Source: Bacteroidales bacterium
Lineage (GTDB): Bacteria > Bacteroidota > Bacteroidia > Bacteroidales > PUMT01
DNA: 45,380 nucleotides
Reading direction: 5' to 3'
NCBI GenBank assembly: GCA_007132225.1
Contig: SLPB01000064.1
Location: 1-45,380 of the forward strand
The notes under the pieces are model-generated. The model saw only the letters and a list, made by a program, of their open reading frames with translations. It ran no database searches and was not told the DNA's origin. Position 1 is the stretch's first letter, and the number at the start of each line of letters is the position of its first letter. The position numbers and the translations under genes were made by a program. This document shows positions 8,016 to 17,167 of this stretch, piece by piece.

Positions 8016-9245
8016 TCAGGGCTCCATACTGAAATCCAGGTCTTCCATCTTTATCTTAAGCACCTCAACGCTTTGCTTGGCACTCGCAAATGCAACATAT
8101 ATATACCCCTCATGCTCAATAACATGAGGGTAGTCGACATGCCTTTCTCCAACAAGATACCCCATCCTGTTGAATGTCATTCCATCATCACTGACTGCAA
8201 GGGTCAGTGGATTACGGCCTTTCGGATTGGGGTTCGAAACCAGTATATACCGGCCGTCACTAAGTCTCAATCCGCTGAATTTGGAAGTGGCATCAGGAAA
8301 ATTGGTCCTCACCGGCCTGCTCCAGGTTCGCCCGTAATCAAGGGAAAAAGCCCTGAACAGGTATCCGCTACGATGCTGATCCCTGAAAAAAGCTACGATA
8401 TTTTCATCTGGTAACATAAGCCAGTATGGTTCCGCTGCTTTGAGCTCCTCCTCTTCGAATCCAACCACAGGATAGGATTCCCACTCATTAAAACTTTCTT
8501 TTCCTCCCACAAGCATATGTACATCGCGATCTTTATCCCGTCTTGTCATCAACCAGTTGCCATCGGGCAGCATCTTAGGCGGGAAATTGTTCATTGCATT
8601 GTCAAAAACAAGTCCCTTGTATTTCCATTCCCTCTCTTCTCCAGGTGTCATTTCCCATGCATGTAGCTGCAACCCCTCTCCCATAAATGTCGGGGCATTG
8701 TACCTGGTTACCAGTGCCAACAGCTGACCATCCCTTACCCAAAAGCCACGGGCTATCCATCCAAATCCATCATCGGGAGGCCCGGCAAGGTCTCTTGGCT
8801 CACTCCAGTCAGTCCCGTCAATGCTTGTTGAGTACGATATTCTTTGCCCAAACCGGTCATGTCCGGGCATAATGTCCCTGTGAGCTACAGGGTCATCTGT
8901 CCTTGCTTCACCGGGACCGTCGCTCCACATGGCCCAGAACTTTCCTTCATAAAAAACCAGGTAATTGTGCTGATTAACCTTTCTGCCTACCGCATACCTC
9001 ACATCATTTACAATTGTGTGTTCAGAAGGAATTACAGGTAATGAAAAAAAATCTATCTCGTGCGTATTTTCAGGCACCCAGTCACCTGCAAGCATTAACC
9101 CTGATTCAGGATTCTTCTCAGGATGCGGTAATGTTTCTGATTGAGCAAGTGAGTCTATATCATGAAACTTGAGAAACAATAAAAAAAGAATAAGTAATTT
9201 TAAATACCTCTTCAAACTTCTTGTTGTAAGCATTTTTGCATTCAT
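8016..9245 (-). CDS. Secreted sialidase-superfamily (Asp-box) beta-propeller protein
   Basis: A 409-residue protein with a signal peptide (hydrophobic core at about 15-27, likely cleavage after SLAQ near 35). Asp-box motifs typical of sialidase-fold propellers are visible at 141-148 (SIDGTDW), 301-308 (SLDYGRTW) and 352-358 (SDDGMTF). A C-terminal DYPHVIEHEGYIYVAF segment is also characteristic of PUL-encoded exo-sialidase-annotated proteins. I do not see the FRIP-type arginine and the full GH33 triad, so a glycosidase or lyase on another sugar is at least as likely as sialidase activity. It lies between two paralogous sulfatases, 75 bp from the downstream one and 185 bp from the upstream one, and presumably acts on the same oligosaccharide. 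Confidence 0.8.
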   Translation of the reverse strand: MNAKMLTTRSLKRYLKLLILFLLFLKFHDIDSLAQSETLPHPEKNPESGLMLAGDWVPENTHEIDFFSLPVIPSEHTIVNDVRYAVGRKVNQHNYLVFYEGKFWAMWSDGPGEARTDDPVAHRDIMPGHDRFGQRISYSTSIDGTDWSEPRDLAGPPDDGFGWIARGFWVRDGQLLALVTRYNAPTFMGEGLQLHAWEMTPGEEREWKYKGLVFDNAMNNFPPKMLPDGNWLMTRRDKDRDVHMLVGGKESFNEWESYPVVGFEEEELKAAEPYWLMLPDENIVAFFRDQHRSGYLFRAFSLDYGRTWSRPVRTNFPDATSKFSGLRLSDGRYILVSNPNPKGRNPLTLAVSDDGMTFNRMGYLVGERHVDYPHVIEHEGYIYVAFASAKQSVEVLKIKMEDLDFSMEP

Positions 9246-9430
9246 TCGTATAAAGTATAGTTAGCAATTTGTTTAACAATGTGTTACCAATTCATGATTC
9301 GGATACTTTGCATTTCAAACCCATGGAACCCTCATGTTTATTCATGCATTTTTGTGTTAAGAAGTAGCATGGGTGATTCATCTCAATAAATTTTATCTTT
9401 TAAAATTAAAGCTACTGTTCTTATTTATAA

Positions 9431-10894
9431 TCATTTTCGATCGACATCTTTTTCCCAGGTTTCCAGTTCTTTTTTTAACTTCCTGACTATTTCAGGATAT
9501 TGATCACTGAGGTCAAAAGACTCACCAATATCATCTGCCAGGTTGTACAATTCAGGAGAAATATTCTTTTCTGATATTACAAGTTTCCAGTATCCATTGC
9601 GGGCAGCCCTTTGATCGCGGACCCTCCAGAACAATGTCCTTGGCTCTAATGGTTCACCATGGAGCAGTAAAGGTAAAATACTTACCCCGTCAACAGCATT
9701 GGAACCCTGAGATGGTATTCCGATCCCAAGTAAATCCATGAATGTGGGCAACAGGTCAAAAGTCAGAACTGTTTCACCGGTAACAGATAAGGCCGGAATT
9801 CTCCCCGGCCACCATGCAATGGCAGGAACTCTGTGGCCGCCTTCATATACTTGTGTTTTCTGTCCCCGTAGCGGGCCATTTGAACCAACTTCAGGCCAAA
9901 TATCATCACCAACCGGGTAATTCAGGTATCCTCCGTTATCTGAAGTGAAAAATACCAGGGTATTCTGATCAAGGCCTTGTTCACGCAAGGTCTCAATAAT
10001 AAGTCCGACTGTTTCATCCAGGTGTTCAATCATTTCAACAAGGGTCTCCGGGATCTTTTCGGGGGGATGCGGGCCCAGCTTGCTTAGGGGCCCGGGGTAA
10101 TTGCTTATAAAATCCTCTCCTTCACGCCTGATCTCAAGATTGTCATCTTCCGGTGCCTGCCAGGGAAAATGTATTGCCAGATGCGAAACAAACAGAAAGA
10201 ATGGATTGTTTTTATTATTCTTAATGAATTTTACTGAATTTTCCGTAATTACGTTAGTAGTATAACCCTTTTGGAGATCTAATTTTTCATTGTGCCACCA
10301 GTCCGGATAACCAAATCGATCCACTTTTGAAAAATAATCACCACAACCACCTGTCAAACCGCGAAACTCATCGAACCCGTGAAAAACAGGGTTGGATGAA
10401 GGATGATTACCCAAATGCCATTTCCCGAAAATGCCTGTCACATAACCTGAATCCCGAAGATATTCGGCAATTGTAACCTCATCTTTGTTTGCATCACTGC
10501 CCAATCCATGAATCCTTCCTATTCCCGGACTATCCCACCTGGTTAGTAAGTATGTTTCAATTCCTGAGCGCTGCTGGTATCTGCCCGTGAGCAATGCTGC
10601 ACGGGTGGGAGAACACATTGGCCCGTTACTGTGAAAATCTGTAAATAACATTCCTTCCTGAGCAAGGCGGTTCAAATTCGGAGTCTCAGCCTCTCCTCCA
10701 AAATAACCACCAATATCACCATAGCCTAAATCGTCTGCCAGTATAATAATTATGTTGGGTCTTTCCCCTGTCGCATCTTCTATTTCCTGGGCACAGGCTG
10801 AACTATTCATAGTGACAGCACCTGTTGCAATAAGTGCAGCAGTGCCAAAAGTTCCGGCCAAAAAGGGCCGTTTTAACAAACTAACTTGTTTCAT
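9431..10894 (-). CDS. S1-type sulfatase (arylsulfatase A-like), Cys-type (paralogue of 6495-7940)
   Basis: A 487-residue sulfatase. Seen: signal region ALIATGAVTMNSSAC (lipobox-like C34), DD at 54-55 in LADDLGYGDIGGYFGG, CSPTR with C94 in MCSPTRAALLTGRY, GKWHLG at 157-162, LAIHFPW in the place of the usual APH block, TSDNGGYLNY, and PLRGQKTQVYEGGHRVP with the late Lys. Compared with its partner at 6495 it has an extra segment after the FGly helix (ETYLLTRWDSPGIGRIHG), which would reshape the substrate pocket. The signal-peptide region is as well conserved between the two as the catalytic core, which suggests recent duplication or gene conversion. Exo-acting on a sulfated sugar; specificity unknown. 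Confidence 0.93.
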   Translation of the reverse strand: MKQVSLLKRPFLAGTFGTAALIATGAVTMNSSACAQEIEDATGERPNIIIILADDLGYGDIGGYFGGEAETPNLNRLAQEGMLFTDFHSNGPMCSPTRAALLTGRYQQRSGIETYLLTRWDSPGIGRIHGLGSDANKDEVTIAEYLRDSGYVTGIFGKWHLGNHPSSNPVFHGFDEFRGLTGGCGDYFSKVDRFGYPDWWHNEKLDLQKGYTTNVITENSVKFIKNNKNNPFFLFVSHLAIHFPWQAPEDDNLEIRREGEDFISNYPGPLSKLGPHPPEKIPETLVEMIEHLDETVGLIIETLREQGLDQNTLVFFTSDNGGYLNYPVGDDIWPEVGSNGPLRGQKTQVYEGGHRVPAIAWWPGRIPALSVTGETVLTFDLLPTFMDLLGIGIPSQGSNAVDGVSILPLLLHGEPLEPRTLFWRVRDQRAARNGYWKLVISEKNISPELYNLADDIGESFDLSDQYPEIVRKLKKELETWEKDVDRK

Positions 10895-10956
10895 TTTGCT
10901 TCCTCGTCAATTATTATGTAAATATGTTTTTTTAAAGCCATACTCCCTTTATTTTG

Positions 10957-12933
10957 CTATGGCAAAGTTGGTGCCCACTCCCTTACGCGACGTTTCTGAA
11001 TTCTTAAAAACCTTTCAACTGCGGGTTCGTCAAAAAGCTCATGCAAAGGCAGTTCCCCAAAATTGACCAGAACGCTTCTTGCGTAAAACCTTATCCTGTC
11101 GTCATCACTCTCCATGGCTAGCTTTCTGATATCAGCAAGTGCCGGTTCTGCTGCAGGACCAAGTTGCTCAAGTGAAGTGGAAGCAAAAGTATTAAGATCT
11201 TTGGCCTGTTTTATAAGACAATTTAACCCCTCATCAATGCTGCCGGCATGAACCAGGGCCTCAGCTGCCATCACAGCAACACTTCCGAAGGGATCATTTG
11301 TGAGCGTAAACAATTTCAAGGGTAGTTCATCAAGCTGCCCCTGGTGAGCCATGTTTGCAAGACCACTTGCGCCCCAATAGCGGATTTCAGGTCTTTCATG
11401 TTCAAGCAGGCTGACCAGGAATTCCTTCTCATCAGGATCCCCCAGAGAAGCACTCTCAACGGCACGATACATCAGTTCAAATGGATAAGAGCTTTCATGC
11501 ACCCATGAATATAGGGATATGCCCTTGTCAACAAAATAATTCCTCACATCAAGAGGGAAGAAACCCAGATCTTTTGTTTCTCTTATATGTCTTGAAACCG
11601 CATTTCTGAATTTATCAAGCACATCTTTATAAGCAGGATCTTTAGCGAGATTATTCATGCTCCAGGGATCTTTTTCACGGTCAAAAAGCATTTCCCGTGG
11701 CTTAGGAAGATAAAACCCCTGATGCTCAGGTGTAACCTCAGCAAAATTGAAAAGGCTGTCCCATGCCATTTGTGACGGCATACCCCACTGGAATATCTGC
11801 CGCTTACCATGAATTTTATAAGGGGTATAATTAACTGTATATTCAAATTTTTTGGTATAGAGAGAACGGGAAGGATCAAAATGTTCATGTGTATTGGTCC
11901 GGTAATTAAAGGACATATCCCTTGGGGGTGCTTCATATTTTCCCATAAATGGTTTGCCCTGCATATGTCCGGGAGGTTTGACACCGGCAACACTCAGCAA
12001 TGTCGGGCCAAAGTCAGCGAACTCAACAATACGGTTGCTGATGGTTCCCACATCAGCAGGTAACAAATGCTCCCATCTGGGCGGAGCATAAATGATAAGA
12101 GCAGCCTTTAACCCGGACTCAAAAGGAAAAGCCTTTCCCCGTGGGAGATTTCCACCATGATCTGAGAAGAAGAAAATAATTGTATTATCAAGTAAATCCC
12201 TTTTTTCAAGATCATCAATGAAAATCCCAACCCATTTATCTGAATCTTCAACCCCCTCTAAATGAAGAGCATAATCAGACCTTGTCTCAGGTATATCAGG
12301 CACATAAGAAGGCAGATCAACCTCCTCAGGATTGATTCTGGATGGTTCACGGTTGTTCAGATAAATGGAGGTGAGCCTGCTCATATGGGTGGTATTGTTA
12401 TTGAATTGCCCGAAAAAAGGACGGTCTTCCCTGTAAGGATCATTATAGGTAACATTATCCCTGTCACCCCTTCTGTAACTGCTCATCCTGTCCCATGCCA
12501 GGTCGTAATATGCCTTCCCGACTTCACGGGTAACATTATAATCGGTCTTCCCTGCATTCACTGTAAAATACCCGGCCTCCCTGAGATACTGGGGAAAGAA
12601 ATATTGCTGTGGTACTATATGGTTGTTCCTGTGCCAGTCATTTCCATATGTTGTGGCATAACTACCGCTTATAAGTGCTGAACGGGCAGGAGAGCTATAG
12701 GGAGAATTGGCAAATGCATTTGTAAAAACGACTCCCTGGCTGGCAAGCCTGTCCAGATTAGGAGTCGAGATAGTTTGGTTGCCGTATGCAGGGAACAAAT
12801 AGGGTGATGTATCTTCCACCACCAGAAACAGAATGTTTGGCCCGGAATCATCCTTTTGGCCTGAAGGGTGCTCAGATGAAAAGCATAGGGAAATCATGGT
12901 TAGTCCGGAAAACATTACCGTATATCTTTTCAT
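10957..12933 (-). CDS. S1-type sulfatase, Ser-type, with C-terminal HEAT-like repeats
   Basis: The start at 12933 (MKRYTVMFSG) is preferred; an in-frame ATG at 12954 would add MLKSCFF. Residue numbers here use the longer form (665 aa). Seen: lipobox-like ISLC, E47-D48 in VVEDTSPY instead of the usual DD, and SSPAR with Ser87 at the formylglycine position. GKTDYN replaces GKWHLG, and SDHGGNLPRGKAFPFESG carries the late metal and Lys residues. Heparan-N-sulfatase-like (SGSH-type) sulfatases have this kind of active site, so an N- or O-sulfatase is possible. From about residue 490 the protein continues with helical repeats (HERPEIRYWGASGLANM, VAVMAAEALVHAG, RIRFYARSVLVNFGE) that look like HEAT repeats, making it longer than the neighbouring sulfatases. 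It needs an anSME that accepts serine. Confidence 0.88.
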   Translation of the reverse strand: MKRYTVMFSGLTMISLCFSSEHPSGQKDDSGPNILFLVVEDTSPYLFPAYGNQTISTPNLDRLASQGVVFTNAFANSPYSSPARSALISGSYATTYGNDWHRNNHIVPQQYFFPQYLREAGYFTVNAGKTDYNVTREVGKAYYDLAWDRMSSYRRGDRDNVTYNDPYREDRPFFGQFNNNTTHMSRLTSIYLNNREPSRINPEEVDLPSYVPDIPETRSDYALHLEGVEDSDKWVGIFIDDLEKRDLLDNTIIFFFSDHGGNLPRGKAFPFESGLKAALIIYAPPRWEHLLPADVGTISNRIVEFADFGPTLLSVAGVKPPGHMQGKPFMGKYEAPPRDMSFNYRTNTHEHFDPSRSLYTKKFEYTVNYTPYKIHGKRQIFQWGMPSQMAWDSLFNFAEVTPEHQGFYLPKPREMLFDREKDPWSMNNLAKDPAYKDVLDKFRNAVSRHIRETKDLGFFPLDVRNYFVDKGISLYSWVHESSYPFELMYRAVESASLGDPDEKEFLVSLLEHERPEIRYWGASGLANMAHQGQLDELPLKLFTLTNDPFGSVAVMAAEALVHAGSIDEGLNCLIKQAKDLNTFASTSLEQLGPAAEPALADIRKLAMESDDDRIRFYARSVLVNFGELPLHELFDEPAVERFLRIQKRRVREWAPTLP

Positions 12934-13050
12934 AAAAAAACAAGATTTTAACAAGTAAATTTTGTTTAAGATTATGCCAGTATAATATCAATTAACGGGA
13001 AAACGGGATCATTCGAATAATTTCAGGCTGAAATTTAACCCGGCACTATA

Positions 13051-14505
13051 CTATGGAATATAATCAGGGTTCATTGTATGCATAACAGGCGACATACTTT
13101 CCAGCCACGAGTGGAGATCATTAAGCAACATATCCCTCAGCTCAGGTTTCGTCTCAGACAAGTTGTTGGTTTCGCCAATATCTTCACTGAGATTATATAA
13201 CTCCACTTCCAAAGGGTCATAAAATTCAATCAGTTTGTAATCCCCTGACCGGATTGCGGCCCCCGGTGTATTACCCCGCGGTGCATAATGCGGATAATAC
13301 CATTGCAAAGTAATGGTGGTATCGGATTCACTTCCGTCAAAATCGTTGACCAGGGAGCGCCCGTCAAGCGGCTCATTGGGATTTGCCGCCGGGCCAACCA
13401 TATCAATAACAGTTGCATATATATCTTCCGAAATAGTTGGGTTCCGGCTCACCGTACCCGGCTCTATATGTCCGGGCCATCGAATGATAAGCGGCACCCT
13501 GATACCTCCTTCGTAAAGATGGCTCTTTTCTTCACGGAAGGGACTAAGGTCTGAAAGGGTACGTCCCCTGAGTTCCCTGATCGCACCGTTATCAGATGCA
13601 AATATGACTACGGTATTATCACTTAACCCCATTTCATCCAGAGCTTTTAAAAGCCTGCCCACATTCCAGTCAAGATTATCTACCATGGCTGCATACACGG
13701 GATCAATTTGGGTTCCCTCTACTATAGGTTTATATTTTTCAATCAGATCCTGTGGCGCCTCTATAGGAGTATGCACCGCATAATGGGGAAAATAAAGCAG
13801 GAACGGGCCGTCTTTGTAATTCTCCATAAACTTTATTGCCTCATCGGTAAGCCTGTCCGTGAGATATTCCCCGGGTTCTCCTCCTTCCAGTGTTGGTATC
13901 CTCGGATTATGCGGTGACCGGGGATTTTCATAAGGGTAGAAATGACTGGGCGGAGCTCCATGGGTATATCCTGCAATATTGTAATCAAATCCCAGATCCG
14001 TTGGCCAGTGTCCTTCCCGGCCGACATGCCACTTTCCAATGCTTATAGAGGTATAGCCCGCGGGTTTAAGTGCCTTAGGCAATGTTACCTCATCAAGAGG
14101 TAAATCCATCAAATCATCAGGTGGGATTATCCGGCTGTTTTCAGGATGACGGTGATGTCCAACATTAGTAATATGACCGGTAAATCCAACCCTGGTCTGA
14201 TTCTTGCCGGTTAACAGCGCCACCCTGGTTGGTGAACAAACGGGACAGGAGGAATATGCATCAGTCCACATTATACCCTCTGAAGCCAGTTGGTCAATAT
14301 TGGGTGTTTCAATATACTTCTGACCATAAACTCCAACATCCTGTGATGAAAGATCATCTATCAGAATAATCAAAAAATTAGGCAGCTCCTCTTTGGATTC
14401 ATTGCAGGAATACATCCCGAACAGCCCCAAGGTTGTTATGCCAATTCCAAATTTAGCCCCCGAAAGAATTTTACTGTTAATTATATTATCACTTGTTTTT
14501 GCCAT
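13051..14505 (-). CDS. S1-type sulfatase, Cys-type, lipoprotein
   Basis: A 484-residue sulfatase. Seen: lipobox MYSC (C34), DD at 50-51 in LIDDLSSQDVG, CSPTR with C90 in VCSPTRVALLTGKNQ, GKWHVG at about 157-162, FPHYAVHTPIEAP, ASDNGAIRELRG, and the EGGIRVPLIIRWPG block. The GKNQTRVGFTGHITN loop after the FGly helix and the PPDDLMDLPLDE segment recur in a common arylsulfatase subgroup of marine and gut Bacteroidota. Its start lies 16 bp downstream of the stop of the sulfatase at 14522, so the two are very likely co-transcribed. Substrate unknown. Confidence 0.92.
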   Translation of the reverse strand: MAKTSDNIINSKILSGAKFGIGITTLGLFGMYSCNESKEELPNFLIILIDDLSSQDVGVYGQKYIETPNIDQLASEGIMWTDAYSSCPVCSPTRVALLTGKNQTRVGFTGHITNVGHHRHPENSRIIPPDDLMDLPLDEVTLPKALKPAGYTSISIGKWHVGREGHWPTDLGFDYNIAGYTHGAPPSHFYPYENPRSPHNPRIPTLEGGEPGEYLTDRLTDEAIKFMENYKDGPFLLYFPHYAVHTPIEAPQDLIEKYKPIVEGTQIDPVYAAMVDNLDWNVGRLLKALDEMGLSDNTVVIFASDNGAIRELRGRTLSDLSPFREEKSHLYEGGIRVPLIIRWPGHIEPGTVSRNPTISEDIYATVIDMVGPAANPNEPLDGRSLVNDFDGSESDTTITLQWYYPHYAPRGNTPGAAIRSGDYKLIEFYDPLEVELYNLSEDIGETNNLSETKPELRDMLLNDLHSWLESMSPVMHTMNPDYIP

Positions 14506-14521
14506 AACCAGGTTGAAAATT

Positions 14522-15940
14522 TTAGTGTGCTATTTCTCTTGGATAATCCTCTGAATATGTATATGCCTGATTCATAAGCTGCTTCATCTTTTCGGTAATT
14601 TTCGGCAACTCATTTATCAGGTTAATTTTCTCACCGGGGTCATCTTCCAGATTATAAAGCTCATACCTGACCCCACCGTCTCTTGCTGTACTGTGCAATT
14701 TGTACTTTCCATACCTTAAAGCCTGCATAAAAGTCTCCCGTACATGACCGTAATCCCAGTACAGGTATTCATGCTCTTCACCCTGCTCTCCTTTTAAATC
14801 AGGCCAAATGGATACTCCATCTGTTTTAATTTTCCCGGGATAATCAATAATATCGGCGAAAGTGGGCATCATATCCCAAAAAGCAATAACTTTATCATTA
14901 ACAGTATCTTCAGGAATAACATTCTTCCATCTTGCTATAAAGGGGATCCTTATACCTCCCTCGTAATTATCCCTCTTGCCGCCCCTGAAAGGGCCATTGC
15001 TGTTGAAAAACTCATTGGGAGTCGGGACACCCTGGTAAGGACCATTGTCACTGGTGAAAATAACAAGGGTGTTGCTCTCCAGGCCAAGGTCCTTTAGCTG
15101 GGCCATGATCCTGCCAACATCTGTGTCCATCCTTGTGATCATTGCCGCATAATTTTTTGCTATCTGGGGCCAGTCCTTATCCGTGTATGGCTCGTCTGAG
15201 GGGACAATAAAATGTTCAGGGGTATCCTTTGGATAGTCTGAAAAATGAGGAATCGTATAGGGGAGATAGAGAAAAAACGGATTATCCTTGTTCCTGTCAA
15301 CAAAATCCATTGCCTTTTCAGTAAACAGGTCATGGGTATAAAACCTGTTTTCACCCCCGCGGTTCCCGACTATTTTTCCAACTTCATCAATGATAACCAA
15401 TTCCTGCAATAATACCAGTCTGTCATTCTCCCACAGATAGTCCGGGTAATAAAAATGGGCCTGATCCTGGTTGTAATGACCGTAGAAATAATCGAATCCC
15501 TGCATATTGGGTAAACCCCATGTTCCTGGCACACCCAAACCCCATTTACCAACCCCTCCTGTTTTATAACCAGCTTTTTTAAACATCTCTGCAATTGTGA
15601 AATCATCCGGCTGTAGATGGATACCATGGGGAAGGTTGTCCCTTATCCTGTTATTGCCATTATGAAACCCGGTAAGCAGGCTGCTTCTTGCCGGGGCTGA
15701 GACAGTTGAGCCGGAATATGCCTGGGTAAATTTCATGCCTTCGGCAGCCAGCTGATCAATGTTAGGGGTCTTGATTTTTTCCTGACCATAACATCCAAGA
15801 TCACCATAACCAAGGTCGTCGGCCATGATAAAAATAATATTTGGCCTGGGATACAGGATCTCTTCGGAGGCTGAAGAAATAAGCGGTGAAGCTGCTCCCA
15901 GAACCATTCCAATAAGGGCCTTTCCTTTACCTAATTTCAT
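14522..15940 (-). CDS. S1-type sulfatase, Ser-type, with GKWGLG active-site variant
   Basis: A 472-residue sulfatase with a Sec signal peptide (MKLGKGKALIGMVLGAASPL, no lipobox Cys). Seen: DD at 41-42 in MADDLGYGDLGCYGQ, SAPAR with Ser81 as the formylglycine residue in VSAPARSSLLTGFHNG, GKWGLG at 131-136 where most S1 enzymes have GKWHLG, YTIPHFSDYP, TSDNGPYQGVP, and FRGGKRDNYEGGIRIPF with the late Lys. The missing His in GKWGLG, next to the conserved Lys, should change the sulfate-binding subsite; it recurs in a family of arylsulfatases with the FHNGNNRIRDN loop, so it is probably a subfamily trait and not damage. The gene is closely linked to 13051-14505 and follows the duplicated propeller genes by 54 bp. 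Confidence 0.9.
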   Translation of the reverse strand: MKLGKGKALIGMVLGAASPLISSASEEILYPRPNIIFIMADDLGYGDLGCYGQEKIKTPNIDQLAAEGMKFTQAYSGSTVSAPARSSLLTGFHNGNNRIRDNLPHGIHLQPDDFTIAEMFKKAGYKTGGVGKWGLGVPGTWGLPNMQGFDYFYGHYNQDQAHFYYPDYLWENDRLVLLQELVIIDEVGKIVGNRGGENRFYTHDLFTEKAMDFVDRNKDNPFFLYLPYTIPHFSDYPKDTPEHFIVPSDEPYTDKDWPQIAKNYAAMITRMDTDVGRIMAQLKDLGLESNTLVIFTSDNGPYQGVPTPNEFFNSNGPFRGGKRDNYEGGIRIPFIARWKNVIPEDTVNDKVIAFWDMMPTFADIIDYPGKIKTDGVSIWPDLKGEQGEEHEYLYWDYGHVRETFMQALRYGKYKLHSTARDGGVRYELYNLEDDPGEKINLINELPKITEKMKQLMNQAYTYSEDYPREIAH

Positions 15941-15994
15941 TACTGTTATATTTTGTTTTTTTAAGTATGTATATTTTTTTTTACAGGAGAACCC

Positions 15995-17152
15995 TTAGGG
16001 CTGCCAGATGGAAACTGCAATATGCTGTTGTAAATTTTCTTCTGATGCCCAGTAATACAACGCTGCAAGCTTACCGTCATTTCTTTTTGACAATACGGGA
16101 TAACCAAAATCCCAGGCACTGTCAGTTAAATCGCGGAAATTGTCCCTAATAATAAACTCTTCACCCCAGGTTTCACCTCCATCCTCACTGTACCTGCCTG
16201 TCATCCTGCTGTAATCGCGTTCACCGTAAACACAAACAACTCTTTCATCCCCTAAATATGCAAGTGCTGGTGGATTTGTATTGTTGCCCTCTGCAAGTTC
16301 AAATTCTTTTGCAGTGCTCAGATGACTCCATGTCCTGCACCTGTCTTCAGAAATATAAACTTCAATACTGCTTCTGATATCATCCCTTTCACCAAAATAC
16401 CTGTTACGGTAAGCCATGATAAACTTATTTTCTGCAATTTGGACAGTACTGCTCATTATGGGGTTAAAATCAGGTTCATCCGGAGTTACCCAGGTAATAA
16501 ATTCAAAACTCATTCCGCCATCTTCAGTTTTGATACAAGCAATACGATTGTTTCTGGGTATCTGCGGATTGGCAGATATGAAAAGAAACATCTCTTTTTC
16601 GCCCTTGACAATGTAATCGGTACGGGCGGTAATCTGCATATCTCTGAGTTCCGAATGATTGTTAATATCTCCAAGATAATATGGCCCCTGCCAGCTCGAT
16701 CCCCTGTCATATGAATAAAAAAACCCCCCTTCCGGGTCATCGTTGCCGTGATACCCGGTGGCAAAAACCCTCATGGCAAACCCTTCATGTTTAAAGTTCA
16801 GGGGACTTTCAAGGTGTTTCTTATCCTCAGGCATCCATTTAATATTGTCATCATCCATGAAATCATCAGGCTTAAACATCTCCCAGGTCTCACCGCCATC
16901 CAGGCTGCGGGTAAATATACTCTCCTCAATGCCGGCAATATTGTGGCCACCTCTTTCCGTATAATCTCCCCTGGTAAACCCAACCAGTATCTCATCTCCC
17001 CATTGCCACAGGCCCTGATTGGCGGGCCAGCCAAGAAATTTATCTTCTTCAATGGCTGCAATACGGTGACTGATCGGATTATCAGTTGTTTTGCAACCGC
17101 TCATTGTGGTTAATAGTATAATAAAAACAAGCAGAACCTGTAAATTTCTCAT
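15995..17152 (-). CDS. Asp-box beta-propeller lipoprotein (sialidase superfamily), tandem copy 1
   Basis: A 385-residue lipoprotein (TTMSGC, C20) made of sialidase-type Asp-box blades: SLDGGETW at 83-90, SYDRGSSW near 148-155, KTEDGGMSF near 209-217, SEDRCRTW near 269-276 and SEDGGETW near 323-330. The N-terminal EEDKFLGWPANQG and C-terminal DFGYPVL...YYWASEEN segments are shared with the neighbouring gene at 17168. Databases tend to label such proteins exo-alpha-sialidase, but I see no FRIP arginine or complete GH33 triad. Several glycosidase and lyase families (for example GH145, PL24/25) also use seven-bladed propellers, so a rhamnose- or uronate-directed activity is conceivable. The start is 15 bp after the stop of its duplicate, so the two are one transcription unit. 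Confidence 0.82.
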   Translation of the reverse strand: MRNLQVLLVFIILLTTMSGCKTTDNPISHRIAAIEEDKFLGWPANQGLWQWGDEILVGFTRGDYTERGGHNIAGIEESIFTRSLDGGETWEMFKPDDFMDDDNIKWMPEDKKHLESPLNFKHEGFAMRVFATGYHGNDDPEGGFFYSYDRGSSWQGPYYLGDINNHSELRDMQITARTDYIVKGEKEMFLFISANPQIPRNNRIACIKTEDGGMSFEFITWVTPDEPDFNPIMSSTVQIAENKFIMAYRNRYFGERDDIRSSIEVYISEDRCRTWSHLSTAKEFELAEGNNTNPPALAYLGDERVVCVYGERDYSRMTGRYSEDGGETWGEEFIIRDNFRDLTDSAWDFGYPVLSKRNDGKLAALYYWASEENLQQHIAVSIWQP

Positions 17153-17167
17153 AAGTAAATATTTAAT

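Noticed and set aside
9389-9407. AATTTTA-TCTTT-TAAAATT inverted repeat after the sulfatase at 9431
   Set aside because: All-AT stem of 7 bp in AT-rich DNA; chance occurrence is likely.
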